Source: Oscillospiraceae bacterium (GTDB taxonomy: Bacteria > Bacillota > Clostridia > Oscillospirales > Acutalibacteraceae). From it: 44,153 bases of DNA. Positions 15,054 through 24,090 of the stretch are shown here, piece after piece (positions within the stretch are counted from its first letter, which is position 1; each line of letters starts with the position of its first letter). A program made the position numbers and the translations under genes. The stretch is from the NCBI GenBank assembly GCA_015066465.1, contig SVOI01000002.1, forward strand, positions 1 to 44,153. The letters run 5' to 3'. The notes beneath the pieces are model-generated. The model saw nothing but the letters and a program-made list of their open reading frames with translations. It was not told the DNA's origin and did not search any database.

Positions 15054-16280
15054 TTAAAACAATTTAATGTAATTCTTAAACCCTTGTTTTTTTAGATAAT
15101 CCTCAATTTCACTACTAAATTTTGAAGAAACCGCTATAATTACAAGACAATCTTCTTTTATATTCTTATAATCGCTCAGTTTTCTTACAGGGTTACCCAT
15201 CAAACTTTTTCTATTGTTTTGGGTATCGCTAACCGCAACACCCATTATCGGAATATCATTAAGGTCACAACAATTTATTACTTCTCTTGCTACCTCTCCT
15301 GCACCATAAACAATAATATTAGTTTTCCTCTTTGGAATTCCACTTAATTTATTATTTAACAACATTGTATAATCAGTAAGTCCCATAAATGCATTAGAAA
15401 AAACTCTCTGCAACTTGGTAGGTTTTGTATCATCTTGATTAATCAATTCAGTTTTTTCTAGATTTTGATAAAAATATTTTCTATAAAGTCGTACGTAATC
15501 TCTTTCTAATTTTTGGATGTATTTTTCAATTATAACATTTAATTCATTTGAATATTTTTCTGAAATATACATTTCGCTTAGTTTATACAAAGAAAAAAAG
15601 TGATCTTTAATATTTTTTTCTTCTAACTTTGATGTCATTGTAGAATTCGGTCTAATTCTATAAATATAAAACGAATGTCCAATACTATATACTTTTGTTG
15701 AACTAATCATACAAAAAAAATTAAATAGTACATCTTCGTATATAATATCCTCAGGAAATCTTATATTGTTTTCGACAAGAAATCCTCTTTTATACAACTT
15801 AGTACATGGACCAAAATCCAAATAATTACCTAACAAGGCATTTAAATAATATTCATTTGCAGAAAACTCCCCTGTTGGAAGTAAAGAAATATCATTTTTT
15901 GTATAATTTTGTTTAATATCATATTTTTTCAGATCAAAAAACACCATATCAACATCATTTGCATATTTAAGAGTTTCTTCTAAAAGATTCGGCTCAATAA
16001 AATCATCTGAATCCACAAACAAAATATACTCGCCTTTAGATGCAACCAAACCCTTATTTCGTGCCACAGACTGTCCGGAATTCTCTTCATTTTGAATAAC
16101 GACAATTCTATTGTCTTTTTTTGCATATTCCTGCAAAATTTTTAAAGATGAATCTGTAGAACAATCTTCAATACAAATAATTTCTATATCCTTTTCTGTC
16201 TGTCTTATGACACTATCTAAGCATTCGGCTAAATACTCTTCCACATTATAAACTGGTATAATTATTGAAACCTTTGGCAC
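15054..16280 (-). CDS. GT2 glycosyltransferase with C-terminal Rossmann domain (paralogue B)
   Basis: A close relative of the genes at 9811 and 18747. The first 120 residues are nearly the same as theirs (VSIIIPVYNVEEYLAECLD, IEDCSTDSS, VDSDDFIEP). The last 85 are a Rossmann domain (IIVYGAGEVAREVINC) almost identical to that of the gene at 18747, down to the ending NYIKLF. The middle, which should determine acceptor or sugar choice, differs. The start is the GTG at 16280, seven bases after AGGTGG; a longer frame from a GTG at 16301 lacks a ribosome site. Confidence 0.85.
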   Translation of the reverse strand: MPKVSIIIPVYNVEEYLAECLDSVIRQTEKDIEIICIEDCSTDSSLKILQEYAKKDNRIVVIQNEENSGQSVARNKGLVASKGEYILFVDSDDFIEPNLLEETLKYANDVDMVFFDLKKYDIKQNYTKNDISLLPTGEFSANEYYLNALLGNYLDFGPCTKLYKRGFLVENNIRFPEDIIYEDVLFNFFCMISSTKVYSIGHSFYIYRIRPNSTMTSKLEEKNIKDHFFSLYKLSEMYISEKYSNELNVIIEKYIQKLERDYVRLYRKYFYQNLEKTELINQDDTKPTKLQRVFSNAFMGLTDYTMLLNNKLSGIPKRKTNIIVYGAGEVAREVINCCDLNDIPIMGVAVSDTQNNRKSLMGNPVRKLSDYKNIKEDCLVIIAVSSKFSSEIEDYLKKQGFKNYIKLF

Positions 16281-16324
16281 GTTTTCACCACCTAAAAACA
16301 CGGTAAGTCAATTTGAAGTGTATT

Positions 16325-17416
16325 TTACAAACTTTGATATACACTAAAACTACAAATATTTTTCTCGCTTAAAATATTAATCATATCATATATATTAATA
16401 CCACTTATAGCTATTAAAATGTTATATTCACTTTTCTTATTCGCCATTTCGTCTATTGAAATAATTTTTACGCCATTTTTATATGTACCAACTTTTTCTT
16501 TATCTTTATCAGCGTAGTACTTCACATTATCTTTTAACAATTCAAATGCTTTATCTCCAAATTTGCCTGCACCATAAACAATTGTCTGTTTTGTTGGATC
16601 CAAATCCTTTTCCTCTTTCAACACAGGAGCATATGATAAAAATTCTTTTTCAATATCTGAAATATCAAAATTTTTTTCTTTGAAGTCATAATATAACGCA
16701 CACAAGTATTTCGGATTATTTTTATAATATTTTAAAAGATGTATAAAATTCTTTTTTCTTAGCTTTAATAATTGCTGCCTTATTTCATTTTCTCTTGTAG
16801 AAGTTAAACTTCCTGGATGAGTTCTGTATAAATACAATGTTTCGTCTAAATGACCAATTTTTTTATATCTGAATAAAATCCTCAGCCAATAATCATAATC
16901 TTCTACAAGAAACTTTGTTGAATCGTATTCACCTATGTCTTCTAACACTTCTCTTCTATACATAAAAGAAGCTCCGACACAGTCATTATAATACATAAAC
17001 TTTTCATCATAAGACATAAATGGTCTGATTTTATTACCATCTAAATCAATTAAATCCATATTACTACAAACCATATAAATATCAATATGATTATTTAAAT
17101 AATCACACATTTTTCCTATTGCCTCTGGTAAATAGAGATTATCATCAGAAGTCCAAGTTAAAAAATCACCTCTTGCTTCTCTGAAACCTATGTTTAGAGA
17201 ATTAGGAAGTTTCTGATTCAGTTTATTATGTATAACCCTTATTCTCTTATCTTTTCTGGCATATTCGTTAACCAACTGAGGCGTTGAATCTGTTGAGCAG
17301 TCGTTAACTATAATCAATTCCCAATCAGTAAAAGTCTGATTTATGATACTCTCTATAGATTCTCGAAGATATTTTTCACCATTATATGTAGGTAATACTA
17401 TTGATACTTTAGGCAT
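16325..17416 (-). CDS. GT2 glycosyltransferase with C-terminal Rossmann domain (divergent)
   Basis: A family 2 glycosyltransferase of 363 residues: VSIVLPTYNGEKYLRESIES, VNDCSTDSTPQ and the metal site WTSDDNLYLP. It is of a different subgroup from the three mosaic paralogues (VEDYDYWLRI is typical of hexosyl- or rhamnosyl-type GT2). It still ends with the shared domain type, here TIVYGAGKFGDKAFELL followed by KYYADKDKEKVG. The ribosome site AAGGAG stands eight bases before the ATG. It lies 5 bp downstream of the UDP-GlcNAc epimerase gene. Confidence 0.85.
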   Translation of the reverse strand: MPKVSIVLPTYNGEKYLRESIESIINQTFTDWELIIVNDCSTDSTPQLVNEYARKDKRIRVIHNKLNQKLPNSLNIGFREARGDFLTWTSDDNLYLPEAIGKMCDYLNNHIDIYMVCSNMDLIDLDGNKIRPFMSYDEKFMYYNDCVGASFMYRREVLEDIGEYDSTKFLVEDYDYWLRILFRYKKIGHLDETLYLYRTHPGSLTSTRENEIRQQLLKLRKKNFIHLLKYYKNNPKYLCALYYDFKEKNFDISDIEKEFLSYAPVLKEEKDLDPTKQTIVYGAGKFGDKAFELLKDNVKYYADKDKEKVGTYKNGVKIISIDEMANKKSEYNILIAISGINIYDMINILSEKNICSFSVYQSL

Positions 17417-17421
17417 TACAA

Positions 17422-18528
17422 TTACTCCTTAAAATAAGTTTCAATTATATCTGCAATTTTACAAGAAGCCGTACCATCTCCATAAGGATTTTTAGCTTCA
17501 CTCATTTTTTTATATTCATTTTCATTTTCTAACAAAAGCTTTGCCTCATTAAATATTGCAACTGCATCAGTTCCAACAAGCTTTAATGTACCAGCATTTA
17601 TGCCTTCTGGGCGCTCAGTTGTATCTCTTAACACTAAAACCGGCTTACCTAAAGATGGTGCTTCCTCCTGTATTTCACCACTATCAGTCATAATTAAATA
17701 ACTACGCTTCATAAAATTATGAAAATCGAAAACATCTAATGGCTCAATCAATCTTATTTTATCATTGCTTTTTAGATATTTATCCGCTATCTCTCTAACT
17801 CTTGGATTAAGGTGTATAGGGTAAATAAACTTTACGTCTTCAAAAGTTTCTGTTAATTTTACTACCGCTTTAAATATATTCTCCATAGGCTCGCCAATAT
17901 TTTCACGCCGATGCGCTGTGAGTAATATAAGGCGACTATCTTTTGCCCACTCTATATGTTCATTAAAATAACTATCTGTTACAGTAGTTGACAAAGCATC
18001 AATCACAGTATTCCCTGTAACAAAAACCCTATTTTCACTCTTACCTTCATTCAATAAAGTATCTTTAGCTTTTTCTGTTGGCGCAAAATAAAACTCAGTC
18101 ATAACGTCAATTGCTTGTCTATTAAATTCTTCTGGATATGGTGATTTCAAGTTATATGTTCTAAGCCCTGCTTCAACATGTCCAATCGGAATTTGATGAT
18201 AAAAAGCCGCAAGAGCAGCAACAAATGCCGTTGAAGTATCACCATGCACAAGTATTAAGCCTGGCTTTTCTTTAGAAATAATATCGTCCATTTTTTCTAA
18301 AATACTCGCTGTTATCATAGAAAGTGTCTGATTTGGTTTCATAATATCTAAATTATAATCTTCTTTTAATTTAAAAACATCCATAACCTGCCGAAGCATC
18401 TCGCGATGCTGACCCGTTAAACACACAACAGAGTTTATATTCTTTCTTTTATTTAATTCTTTTACTACAGGGCACATTTTTATTGCTTCAGGGCGTGTAC
18501 CAAATATTGATAATACCTTTATTGCCAT
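17422..18528 (-). CDS. wecB: UDP-N-acetylglucosamine 2-epimerase (non-hydrolysing)
   Basis: The 368-residue protein begins with the diagnostic IFGTRPEAIKM, followed by LTGQHREML, HVEAGLRTYN, TAHRRENIGEP and MTDSGEIQEEAPSLGKPVL. It interconverts UDP-GlcNAc and UDP-ManNAc, the precursor of the ManNAc in teichoic-acid linkage units and many capsules. In the usually conserved SGGIQEE loop the second glycine is glutamate here. A GAGGTG ribosome site lies five bases from the ATG. In Gram-positives the gene is also called mnaA. The upstream 218-bp gap may hold an internal promoter. Confidence 0.93.
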   Translation of the reverse strand: MAIKVLSIFGTRPEAIKMCPVVKELNKRKNINSVVCLTGQHREMLRQVMDVFKLKEDYNLDIMKPNQTLSMITASILEKMDDIISKEKPGLILVHGDTSTAFVAALAAFYHQIPIGHVEAGLRTYNLKSPYPEEFNRQAIDVMTEFYFAPTEKAKDTLLNEGKSENRVFVTGNTVIDALSTTVTDSYFNEHIEWAKDSRLILLTAHRRENIGEPMENIFKAVVKLTETFEDVKFIYPIHLNPRVREIADKYLKSNDKIRLIEPLDVFDFHNFMKRSYLIMTDSGEIQEEAPSLGKPVLVLRDTTERPEGINAGTLKLVGTDAVAIFNEAKLLLENENEYKKMSEAKNPYGDGTASCKIADIIETYFKE

Positions 18529-18746
18529 CTTTTCACCTCATAATACAACAGTTCCCGAATATAAAAAACTTGTATAACATTCACTAGCTTCTTGACTAAA
18601 ATAAAAGATGAACGACAAAAATCTTGTATTAAGATATACATTGAAACATGAAATTGACAACAAAAATCAGATTCAGATCAACACATGCACCGTTCATTCT
18701 TGCGTTTTAATGATCTTTTACCAATATCTCCATTTTGTAGTAATCA
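18529..18746. other. Intergenic gap inside the surface-polymer cluster
   Basis: These 218 bp are the largest gap in the cluster. There is no convincing ORF, no clear hairpin terminator and no consensus promoter. A weak minus-strand -10-like TTATAC lies near 18570. The gap directly follows the 3' end of a glycosyltransferase whose terminal sequence (AAACAATTTAATGTA) is repeated at the end of the paralogue near 15058. This could mark a recombination boundary. Confidence 0.5.
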
Positions 18747-19952
18747 CTAAAACAATTTAATGTAGTTCTTAAATCCTTGTTCTCTTAAACAATCTTCAAT
18801 TTCATTACTAAATTTTGAAGAAACTGCGATAATTACTACGCAATCATCTTTTATTCTTTCATAATCACTCAAAAGTTTTACAGTATGACCCATCAAACTT
18901 TTTCTATTATTTTTGGCATCACTTACAGCAACACCTGTTATTGATACATCAAGCAAATCCAAGTAATTTATTGTTTTTCTCGCAATATCTCCTGCGCCAT
19001 AAACAAGCACTTTACCTTTATTATTTAGCGTTTCTATTTGATTTGTCGAGAACTTAATTCGATTATCAAGACCAATTATTTTGCTCGAAAATACACGTTG
19101 CAACTTATTACAAACAGTGCCATCAAAATTTGCATTGTCATATATATATTGTTTATTCATATTTATATATGTATTTATTATCGCAGCAATAAAATGTTCA
19201 ATAGCTATAGAAAATTTTTCAGAAACATCATTTTCAATATATTCTAGCGTTGTTGTAAATATCAATTTAAAGTAATCATTAACATTTTTGGGTTGCAACT
19301 TTTTAGTCATTATAGAATCTTGTCTGATTCTATAAATGTAAAGTTGCTCATTTACACTATAAATTTTATTTGCTTTTAATACACATTGAAGATAAAACAA
19401 ATTATCTTCATAAAGCATATCCGGTTCAAACTGTAAATTATTCTGTATCAAAAATTCTCTTCTGTACAACTTTGAAACTGCCACTACTACAAAAGAATTC
19501 TTATCTGCTGACTCAACAAAATAATCTTCATTAGAATATAAACCATCTTCTATTAAATAGCTGTGTGAAAAGTTACCAATATTCTGTGGATTATATTCTT
19601 TATAATTAAAACAAACCATATCCACATCGATTGCATATTTAAGGGTTGTTTCTATAAGTGTTGGTTCAATTAAATCATCAGAATCAACAAACAACACATA
19701 TTCACCTTGTGCTATATTGAGTCCGTTATTACGTGTTACAGAAAGACCCGAATTGACCTCATTCTGAAGAATAACAATTCTATCGTCTTTTTTAGCATAC
19801 TCGTGTAAAATTCGTAAAGATGAATCGGTTGAACAATCTTCAACACAAATAATCTCAATATCCTTTTCTGTTTGGTTTATAACACTATCAAGACATTCTG
19901 CTAAATACTTTTCCACATTATAAACTGGTATTATTACAGAAATCCTTGGCAT
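18747..19952 (-). CDS. GT2 glycosyltransferase with C-terminal Rossmann domain (paralogue C)
   Basis: A third mosaic paralogue, 401 residues. The N-terminal catalytic part (ISVIIPVYNVEKYLAECLD, VEDCSTDSS, VDSDDLIEP) matches paralogues A and B. The middle part resembles A (LYIYRIRQDSIMTKKLQPKN) and the C-terminal Rossmann domain (VLVYGAGDIARKTINYLD) resembles B, ending NYIKLF. It probably transfers one sugar residue during assembly of the repeat unit. The ATG follows AAGGA at about ten bases. Confidence 0.85.
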   Translation of the reverse strand: MPRISVIIPVYNVEKYLAECLDSVINQTEKDIEIICVEDCSTDSSLRILHEYAKKDDRIVILQNEVNSGLSVTRNNGLNIAQGEYVLFVDSDDLIEPTLIETTLKYAIDVDMVCFNYKEYNPQNIGNFSHSYLIEDGLYSNEDYFVESADKNSFVVVAVSKLYRREFLIQNNLQFEPDMLYEDNLFYLQCVLKANKIYSVNEQLYIYRIRQDSIMTKKLQPKNVNDYFKLIFTTTLEYIENDVSEKFSIAIEHFIAAIINTYINMNKQYIYDNANFDGTVCNKLQRVFSSKIIGLDNRIKFSTNQIETLNNKGKVLVYGAGDIARKTINYLDLLDVSITGVAVSDAKNNRKSLMGHTVKLLSDYERIKDDCVVIIAVSSKFSNEIEDCLREQGFKNYIKLF

Positions 19953-20024
19953 AACTAATCATTCCTTAAATATTAAAAAATCCTATATTCATTCTATAAA
20001 TTTCATATAATACTAATATTTTTC

Positions 20025-21452
20025 TTATATCATATCTAAACTTTCTTTTAAAATAAAATACTTGTCCCAATCATTATTTTCATCATACTTATTTAAAAGT
20101 TTAAACACACTTTCTGGATAATATTTATATGCCCCATTACATTCTAACCATATATCCTTACAAATTTCAAATATTCCTTTTATATACTCTGGCGTTCTGA
20201 TATTTGCAAAGCCTTGATATGGATCAATCCACTGCTTTTGTGTTGAATCTGATCGAATATTTGAATCAAATATTTTATAAAACTCCTCAAAATATTTCGT
20301 ACGAATTTCATTTTTGATTAATCGTTTTTCAATATCACTTGAAAACTCTTTATCCCAAAGTGTTGTATTATCTGAAATACCCACTCTACCTATGGGAAGA
20401 TTCATATGAATTGCAAAACCTATATGTGTTCCAACATCACCACCAACTACGGCATCTGCAATTTCCAACAAACTTTTTTGACGAGAATTAAAGCGTTGAT
20501 CAAATCTAAATCCGTTGGTTACTATTTTAAATCCCTTTGATTCCGCATAATCACACACAGCATCCAAAATATCAGCCCAATAAACACATAGAATAAAGGT
20601 ATTATACTTATCACTATAAAGCTTCAACACTTCATCAATAAAATCCTCTTTTTTATAATCTCTGGAAACATATTCCAAACTGTGTGGCAAATAAACTAAC
20701 AATGTTTTTCCATTTTTTTCTTTTATGCTTTTAATCTCATCTGCTGTATATACACCTTTAGCATAATGAATATATGGACCAACTGTAAAAACAGGATTAT
20801 ATGGATAATATTCACGTATCTTTTTTTTACAAAAATCACCCGAAAAAACGACTGCAGTCAAGCTACTGTGAATAGCATTAAAATTAAAGTCACAATCCAT
20901 ATGTGAAACAAATGGTGAGTAAATCAGATTAAAATCATTCTTCACACCAGCATATTCTAATAGATTATTCAAATTGCCGTAATGATGCCCTTCTTTTTCA
21001 TAACCATAATACACAGAAGAAATTTTATTTTGCTTGTATTCTTCCATAAAATTCTTTACTACCAATTTAAAACGACTAACATCCTCTAATAACTCTTTGT
21101 CGCCTGATAAATTAGCATAGGCTCTTAACTTATCGTTGTTTGTTTTATAGATAGGTAAATTTTTTTCAATATCACAAAGCAAACCGTCATTTGAGAGAAC
21201 AGAAAAATTGTTAATACCAGCAAACTCTAACTGAGCAATCAAAAGAGTATAGTTACCTGGTGTTATAACAATATTGTATTGACTCAATTCTAATTGTTGT
21301 AATTTTTCAAAACTGATAACTTCTATATCTTCAATAAAAGTACCTTGTTTAGAATTATCATTATCGCAGAAATATGCAACATTTTCTTTACCATATTTCT
21401 TTAATGCTTTCAATCCGTTTTTGCCAGCTCCAAATAAAATGATTCGCTTCAA
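20025..21452 (-). CDS. N-terminal Rossmann domain fused to GT-B-like domain, function unknown
   Basis: A 475-residue protein whose first 90 residues (RIILFGAGKNGLKALKKYG, then FCDNDNSKQGTFIEDIEV) are the same type of Rossmann domain that the glycosyltransferases carry at their C-termini. The rest has alternating strands and helices of GT-B type. A late segment (IADAVVGGDVGTHIGFA) sits where CDP-glycerol and related transferases have their donor-binding loop. A role as a glycosyl- or glycerophosphotransferase is inferred from context. The start is a TTG nine bases after GGAGG, which lies in the last codons of the upstream gene. Confidence 0.55.
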   Translation of the reverse strand: MKRIILFGAGKNGLKALKKYGKENVAYFCDNDNSKQGTFIEDIEVISFEKLQQLELSQYNIVITPGNYTLLIAQLEFAGINNFSVLSNDGLLCDIEKNLPIYKTNNDKLRAYANLSGDKELLEDVSRFKLVVKNFMEEYKQNKISSVYYGYEKEGHHYGNLNNLLEYAGVKNDFNLIYSPFVSHMDCDFNFNAIHSSLTAVVFSGDFCKKKIREYYPYNPVFTVGPYIHYAKGVYTADEIKSIKEKNGKTLLVYLPHSLEYVSRDYKKEDFIDEVLKLYSDKYNTFILCVYWADILDAVCDYAESKGFKIVTNGFRFDQRFNSRQKSLLEIADAVVGGDVGTHIGFAIHMNLPIGRVGISDNTTLWDKEFSSDIEKRLIKNEIRTKYFEEFYKIFDSNIRSDSTQKQWIDPYQGFANIRTPEYIKGIFEICKDIWLECNGAYKYYPESVFKLLNKYDENNDWDKYFILKESLDMI

Positions 21453-21455
21453 AAC

Positions 21456-22589
21456 TCAAGCCCTCCACTTTAATTTCGTGTATATTTTTTCTCCAATATT
21501 ATTCGCCTTTTGTTCCCTCGATTTAAAACTTTCCATACATCTTATAAATGTTTCGAGTTTAAAATACTTACATTCTTTAAACACATTTTCGAATCTTTCA
21601 CTATTCAATATTTTATTTATCAGCTCAGACTCATCTAATTCATAGTCCACCAAATAATCCTCAAGATTTTCTACGTCATAGCACCAAAAAAACTCATTTT
21701 TTATCGAAGAAAAGTATATTTTTTCATCTACTATTTGACTTGAAAAATTATTCACATCATAATGTTTAGAACCTTTTACAACATTGATTTTATATTCATC
21801 ATTGCTATTTTTTTCAAAGACAAACCCACTATTTTCGTTTGTAGAAATAAAAAGCAATTTTTCTTTAATGTTAAAAACATGAAACATAATTATATCGTCG
21901 TTTAATGGGATAGTATCATCATAATAAAATATTTTTTTTATATCTAAGTCATCACTATCAATTTGTAAAATTACAGATTCAGCGTTTTTATTCCTTCCAA
22001 GTACAAAAATTCCATCAGCTTTTGATACAACACTTTTTATAAATCTCAAGTCGTGCAACTCATTAGACTTTATTGCTTTTGTTTTAGTATTATACTCAAA
22101 TATGCTAATTTGATTTTCAGTTCTTGAAGCAAAATATATTTTTTCTTCATATAAAAAAGCATGTGTATGAATTTGCTCGTTCTCATCAAAAACAGGCTCA
22201 GACACGATTTCTGACACAAAACTATCAAAATTTAGTTTTAATATAGAGTCTTTTCCAAAACGCGGTATTATATAAATAAAATCGTCCATTTGTATAAAAC
22301 TAATAGCGCTGAATGACAAATCTGTTGTATAAACATGGTGTGCCAATTCTTTTTTATCTAAATTAAGCACCCAATAATCTGGACCAAGAGAAGAAAAGAA
22401 ATACAACTTATTTTTATACTTTAAAACCTTACTTATAATCCAACCATTTTTCACCTGATAATCTTTAAAGCTACCTATAACCTCAGTTTTGCCATTTTTA
22501 TCAATATGGCAAAGTATATTGTATTCAGAAGCAGGGATCCAAAGTTCATTATTTTCATCAATAAATGTTGATTGCGAAGCTAATCTCAT
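21456..22589 (-). CDS. Beta-propeller-like protein of the surface-polymer cluster
   Basis: Not recognised as a named family. The sequence is made of repeated beta-strand units of about 45 residues with patterns such as 'KIYFASR', 'KLYFFSS', 'KIYFSS' and 'IYIIPRFG', like a six- or seven-bladed propeller. A short helical tail (LINKILNSERF onward) follows. There is no signal peptide or membrane segment, so it is predicted cytoplasmic, perhaps as a scaffold or sensor. The ATG at 22589 is chosen because AAAGGA precedes it by eight bases and the longer frame from 22610 would overlap the previous gene. Confidence 0.6.
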   Translation of the reverse strand: MRLASQSTFIDENNELWIPASEYNILCHIDKNGKTEVIGSFKDYQVKNGWIISKVLKYKNKLYFFSSLGPDYWVLNLDKKELAHHVYTTDLSFSAISFIQMDDFIYIIPRFGKDSILKLNFDSFVSEIVSEPVFDENEQIHTHAFLYEEKIYFASRTENQISIFEYNTKTKAIKSNELHDLRFIKSVVSKADGIFVLGRNKNAESVILQIDSDDLDIKKIFYYDDTIPLNDDIIMFHVFNIKEKLLFISTNENSGFVFEKNSNDEYKINVVKGSKHYDVNNFSSQIVDEKIYFSSIKNEFFWCYDVENLEDYLVDYELDESELINKILNSERFENVFKECKYFKLETFIRCMESFKSREQKANNIGEKIYTKLKWRA

Positions 22590-22602
22590 TTCATTAATCC
22601 TT

Positions 22603-23949
22603 TCACACATCTTGTAACATAACAGGCATATTCACTTTTAGACACAACTGAACTACTGAACTAACATCACCATAATAAATATCACTTAACGCAATTGCCC
22701 TGTCCAGATCAGGAGTATCGTCATAAATACCCCATCCAGCATCAATGTATTGATCAACTATTTTTTTATAATCATTCCAAAGTTGCGGTCTCATAGACTC
22801 AATAGTTGCTTTTATGAGTGGGTGCGGACGCCAGATAAGAGCCATTTCACCCTGATTCTCATAAAATACTTTTAATACATTTTCGATTTTTAAAATCATT
22901 TTTTCGCTATGTTGTAAAAGTGGCTTTACACTCGTGTTATATAGAACTATTTTTTTGAATCTTCCATCTTTTTTTTGGATAATTTTTAACCATTCATCAG
23001 GAATTTCAATATCATCTCTTGCTGTGTTGCAAACTTTATCAAATTTAGGTGAACCTGTACCAAAAATCTTACTATCGAAATACTTACGATTCTCAGGAGT
23101 ATCACCGTAAACCCCCAACAATGCTTTTATATAAATCTCTTTTACAGTTTCAGATTGAAGTATAACCTTATGTGCATTAATAACACCTGGAGTATTAGCA
23201 AAATGGCCCATACTTTCAATTATCGCAGGATCATTAGCATTATTGGGTTCAGCGTGAACAAAATACGGAATATACACAAGGCAATCTGTGTATTCCTTTA
23301 ATTTACTCGAATAAAACCTTGGATCGACGCTTGTTACATAGTTACACTCGTCGTAGGGGTTATGTATATAGATCGCATCCGGGTGGCGAGTTTCAAGATT
23401 ATATGCATTATAGTGTGTAATTGGCACGTAGTCAGGGAACTCTTCGCCCTCGTAATGCATTTCGCCAAAACTAAAGTCATTTTTTCTGTCGTAATAAGGA
23501 ATAGGAACAACGTAAGCATCGCAATCAGGGTCTTCATCTGCTGCTTTCCACACGCTTTCTAAAGCATCCCACATAGAAGCTTTATAAGGCATAAACACAA
23601 TTTCTTGTCTTACCTTAATATCATTCTTTATGCTATAAAGCACGTCTTTAAGCTTTAATGCAATTCTTTTAAAAAGCTTGTTAAAATTAGGCTCACTATT
23701 TTCAGCAATAACAAGAGAAACTTCATAAAGTTCGTCGCAATAGCTTTGCAAAAATTCAATTGTTTTATGGTTCTCGCCTTCATTTTCTTCGATTACCTCA
23801 CCTATTTTTACCATTGCCTCCTGACATTCAGTAAAAACAGACATAACCAAGTCAATTTCACCTGACTTAGCATACTTTAAAGCTATTTCGTGAGCATCCA
23901 ATATTGTTGGAATTATATCAATTAAACTTTCTTTTACGTTCTTTCTCAT
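22603..23949 (-). CDS. CDP-glycerol glycerophosphotransferase-like protein
   Basis: First gene of the surface-polymer cluster, 448 residues. A helical N-terminal segment (1-110) precedes two Rossmann-like halves. The second half holds VLYNTSVKPLLQHSEKM, LIWRPHPL and ALSDIYYGDVSSVVQLCLK. These correspond to the nucleotide-recognition features of TagB/TagF-type CDP-glycerol transferases, where a D-x-SS pattern near the C-terminus is typical. It likely adds a glycerol- or ribitol-phosphate unit. AGGAG lies five bases before the ATG. The protein lacks the obvious polybasic membrane-binding tail of classical TagF. Confidence 0.7.
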   Translation of the reverse strand: MRKNVKESLIDIIPTILDAHEIALKYAKSGEIDLVMSVFTECQEAMVKIGEVIEENEGENHKTIEFLQSYCDELYEVSLVIAENSEPNFNKLFKRIALKLKDVLYSIKNDIKVRQEIVFMPYKASMWDALESVWKAADEDPDCDAYVVPIPYYDRKNDFSFGEMHYEGEEFPDYVPITHYNAYNLETRHPDAIYIHNPYDECNYVTSVDPRFYSSKLKEYTDCLVYIPYFVHAEPNNANDPAIIESMGHFANTPGVINAHKVILQSETVKEIYIKALLGVYGDTPENRKYFDSKIFGTGSPKFDKVCNTARDDIEIPDEWLKIIQKKDGRFKKIVLYNTSVKPLLQHSEKMILKIENVLKVFYENQGEMALIWRPHPLIKATIESMRPQLWNDYKKIVDQYIDAGWGIYDDTPDLDRAIALSDIYYGDVSSVVQLCLKVNMPVMLQDV

Positions 23950-23974
23950 TGTTACTCCTAAAAAACTATATAAT

Positions 23975-24004
23975 TATACTGTATAATTATATTATTCTAC
24001 AAAT
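23975..24004 (-). promoter_or_regulatory. Likely promoter of the surface-polymer cluster
   Basis: On the minus strand a perfect TATAAT (23980-23975) lies in a very AT-rich stretch between a terminator and the first gene. The best -35 match is TTGTAG with an 18-base spacer, which is weak. A second TATAAT (23993-23988) overlaps. Position and AT content support a promoter; the exact boxes are uncertain. Confidence 0.45.
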
Positions 24005-24022
24005 TACCAAAAACTAAAGCAA

Positions 24023-24057
24023 AAAGGTGTATAAAATTTGACATTTTATTCACCTTT
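24023..24057 (-). terminator. Terminator of the GH109-kinase-GH4 operon
   Basis: On the minus strand AAAGGTG and CACCTTT, with inner arms ATAAAAT and ATTTTAT, form a hairpin with one internal mismatch, followed by a short T run. It stands about 35 bases after the stop codon of the membrane-anchored protein and before the promoter of the surface-polymer cluster. Confidence 0.7.
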
Positions 24058-24090
24058 CTATAATTTTTTTACATATTTTTTTGAGAGAAT

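Noticed and set aside
18529-18746. The 218-bp gap as a small gene or riboswitch
   Set aside because: No open frame with a ribosome site and no terminator-type hairpin was found; only a weak -10-like sequence.
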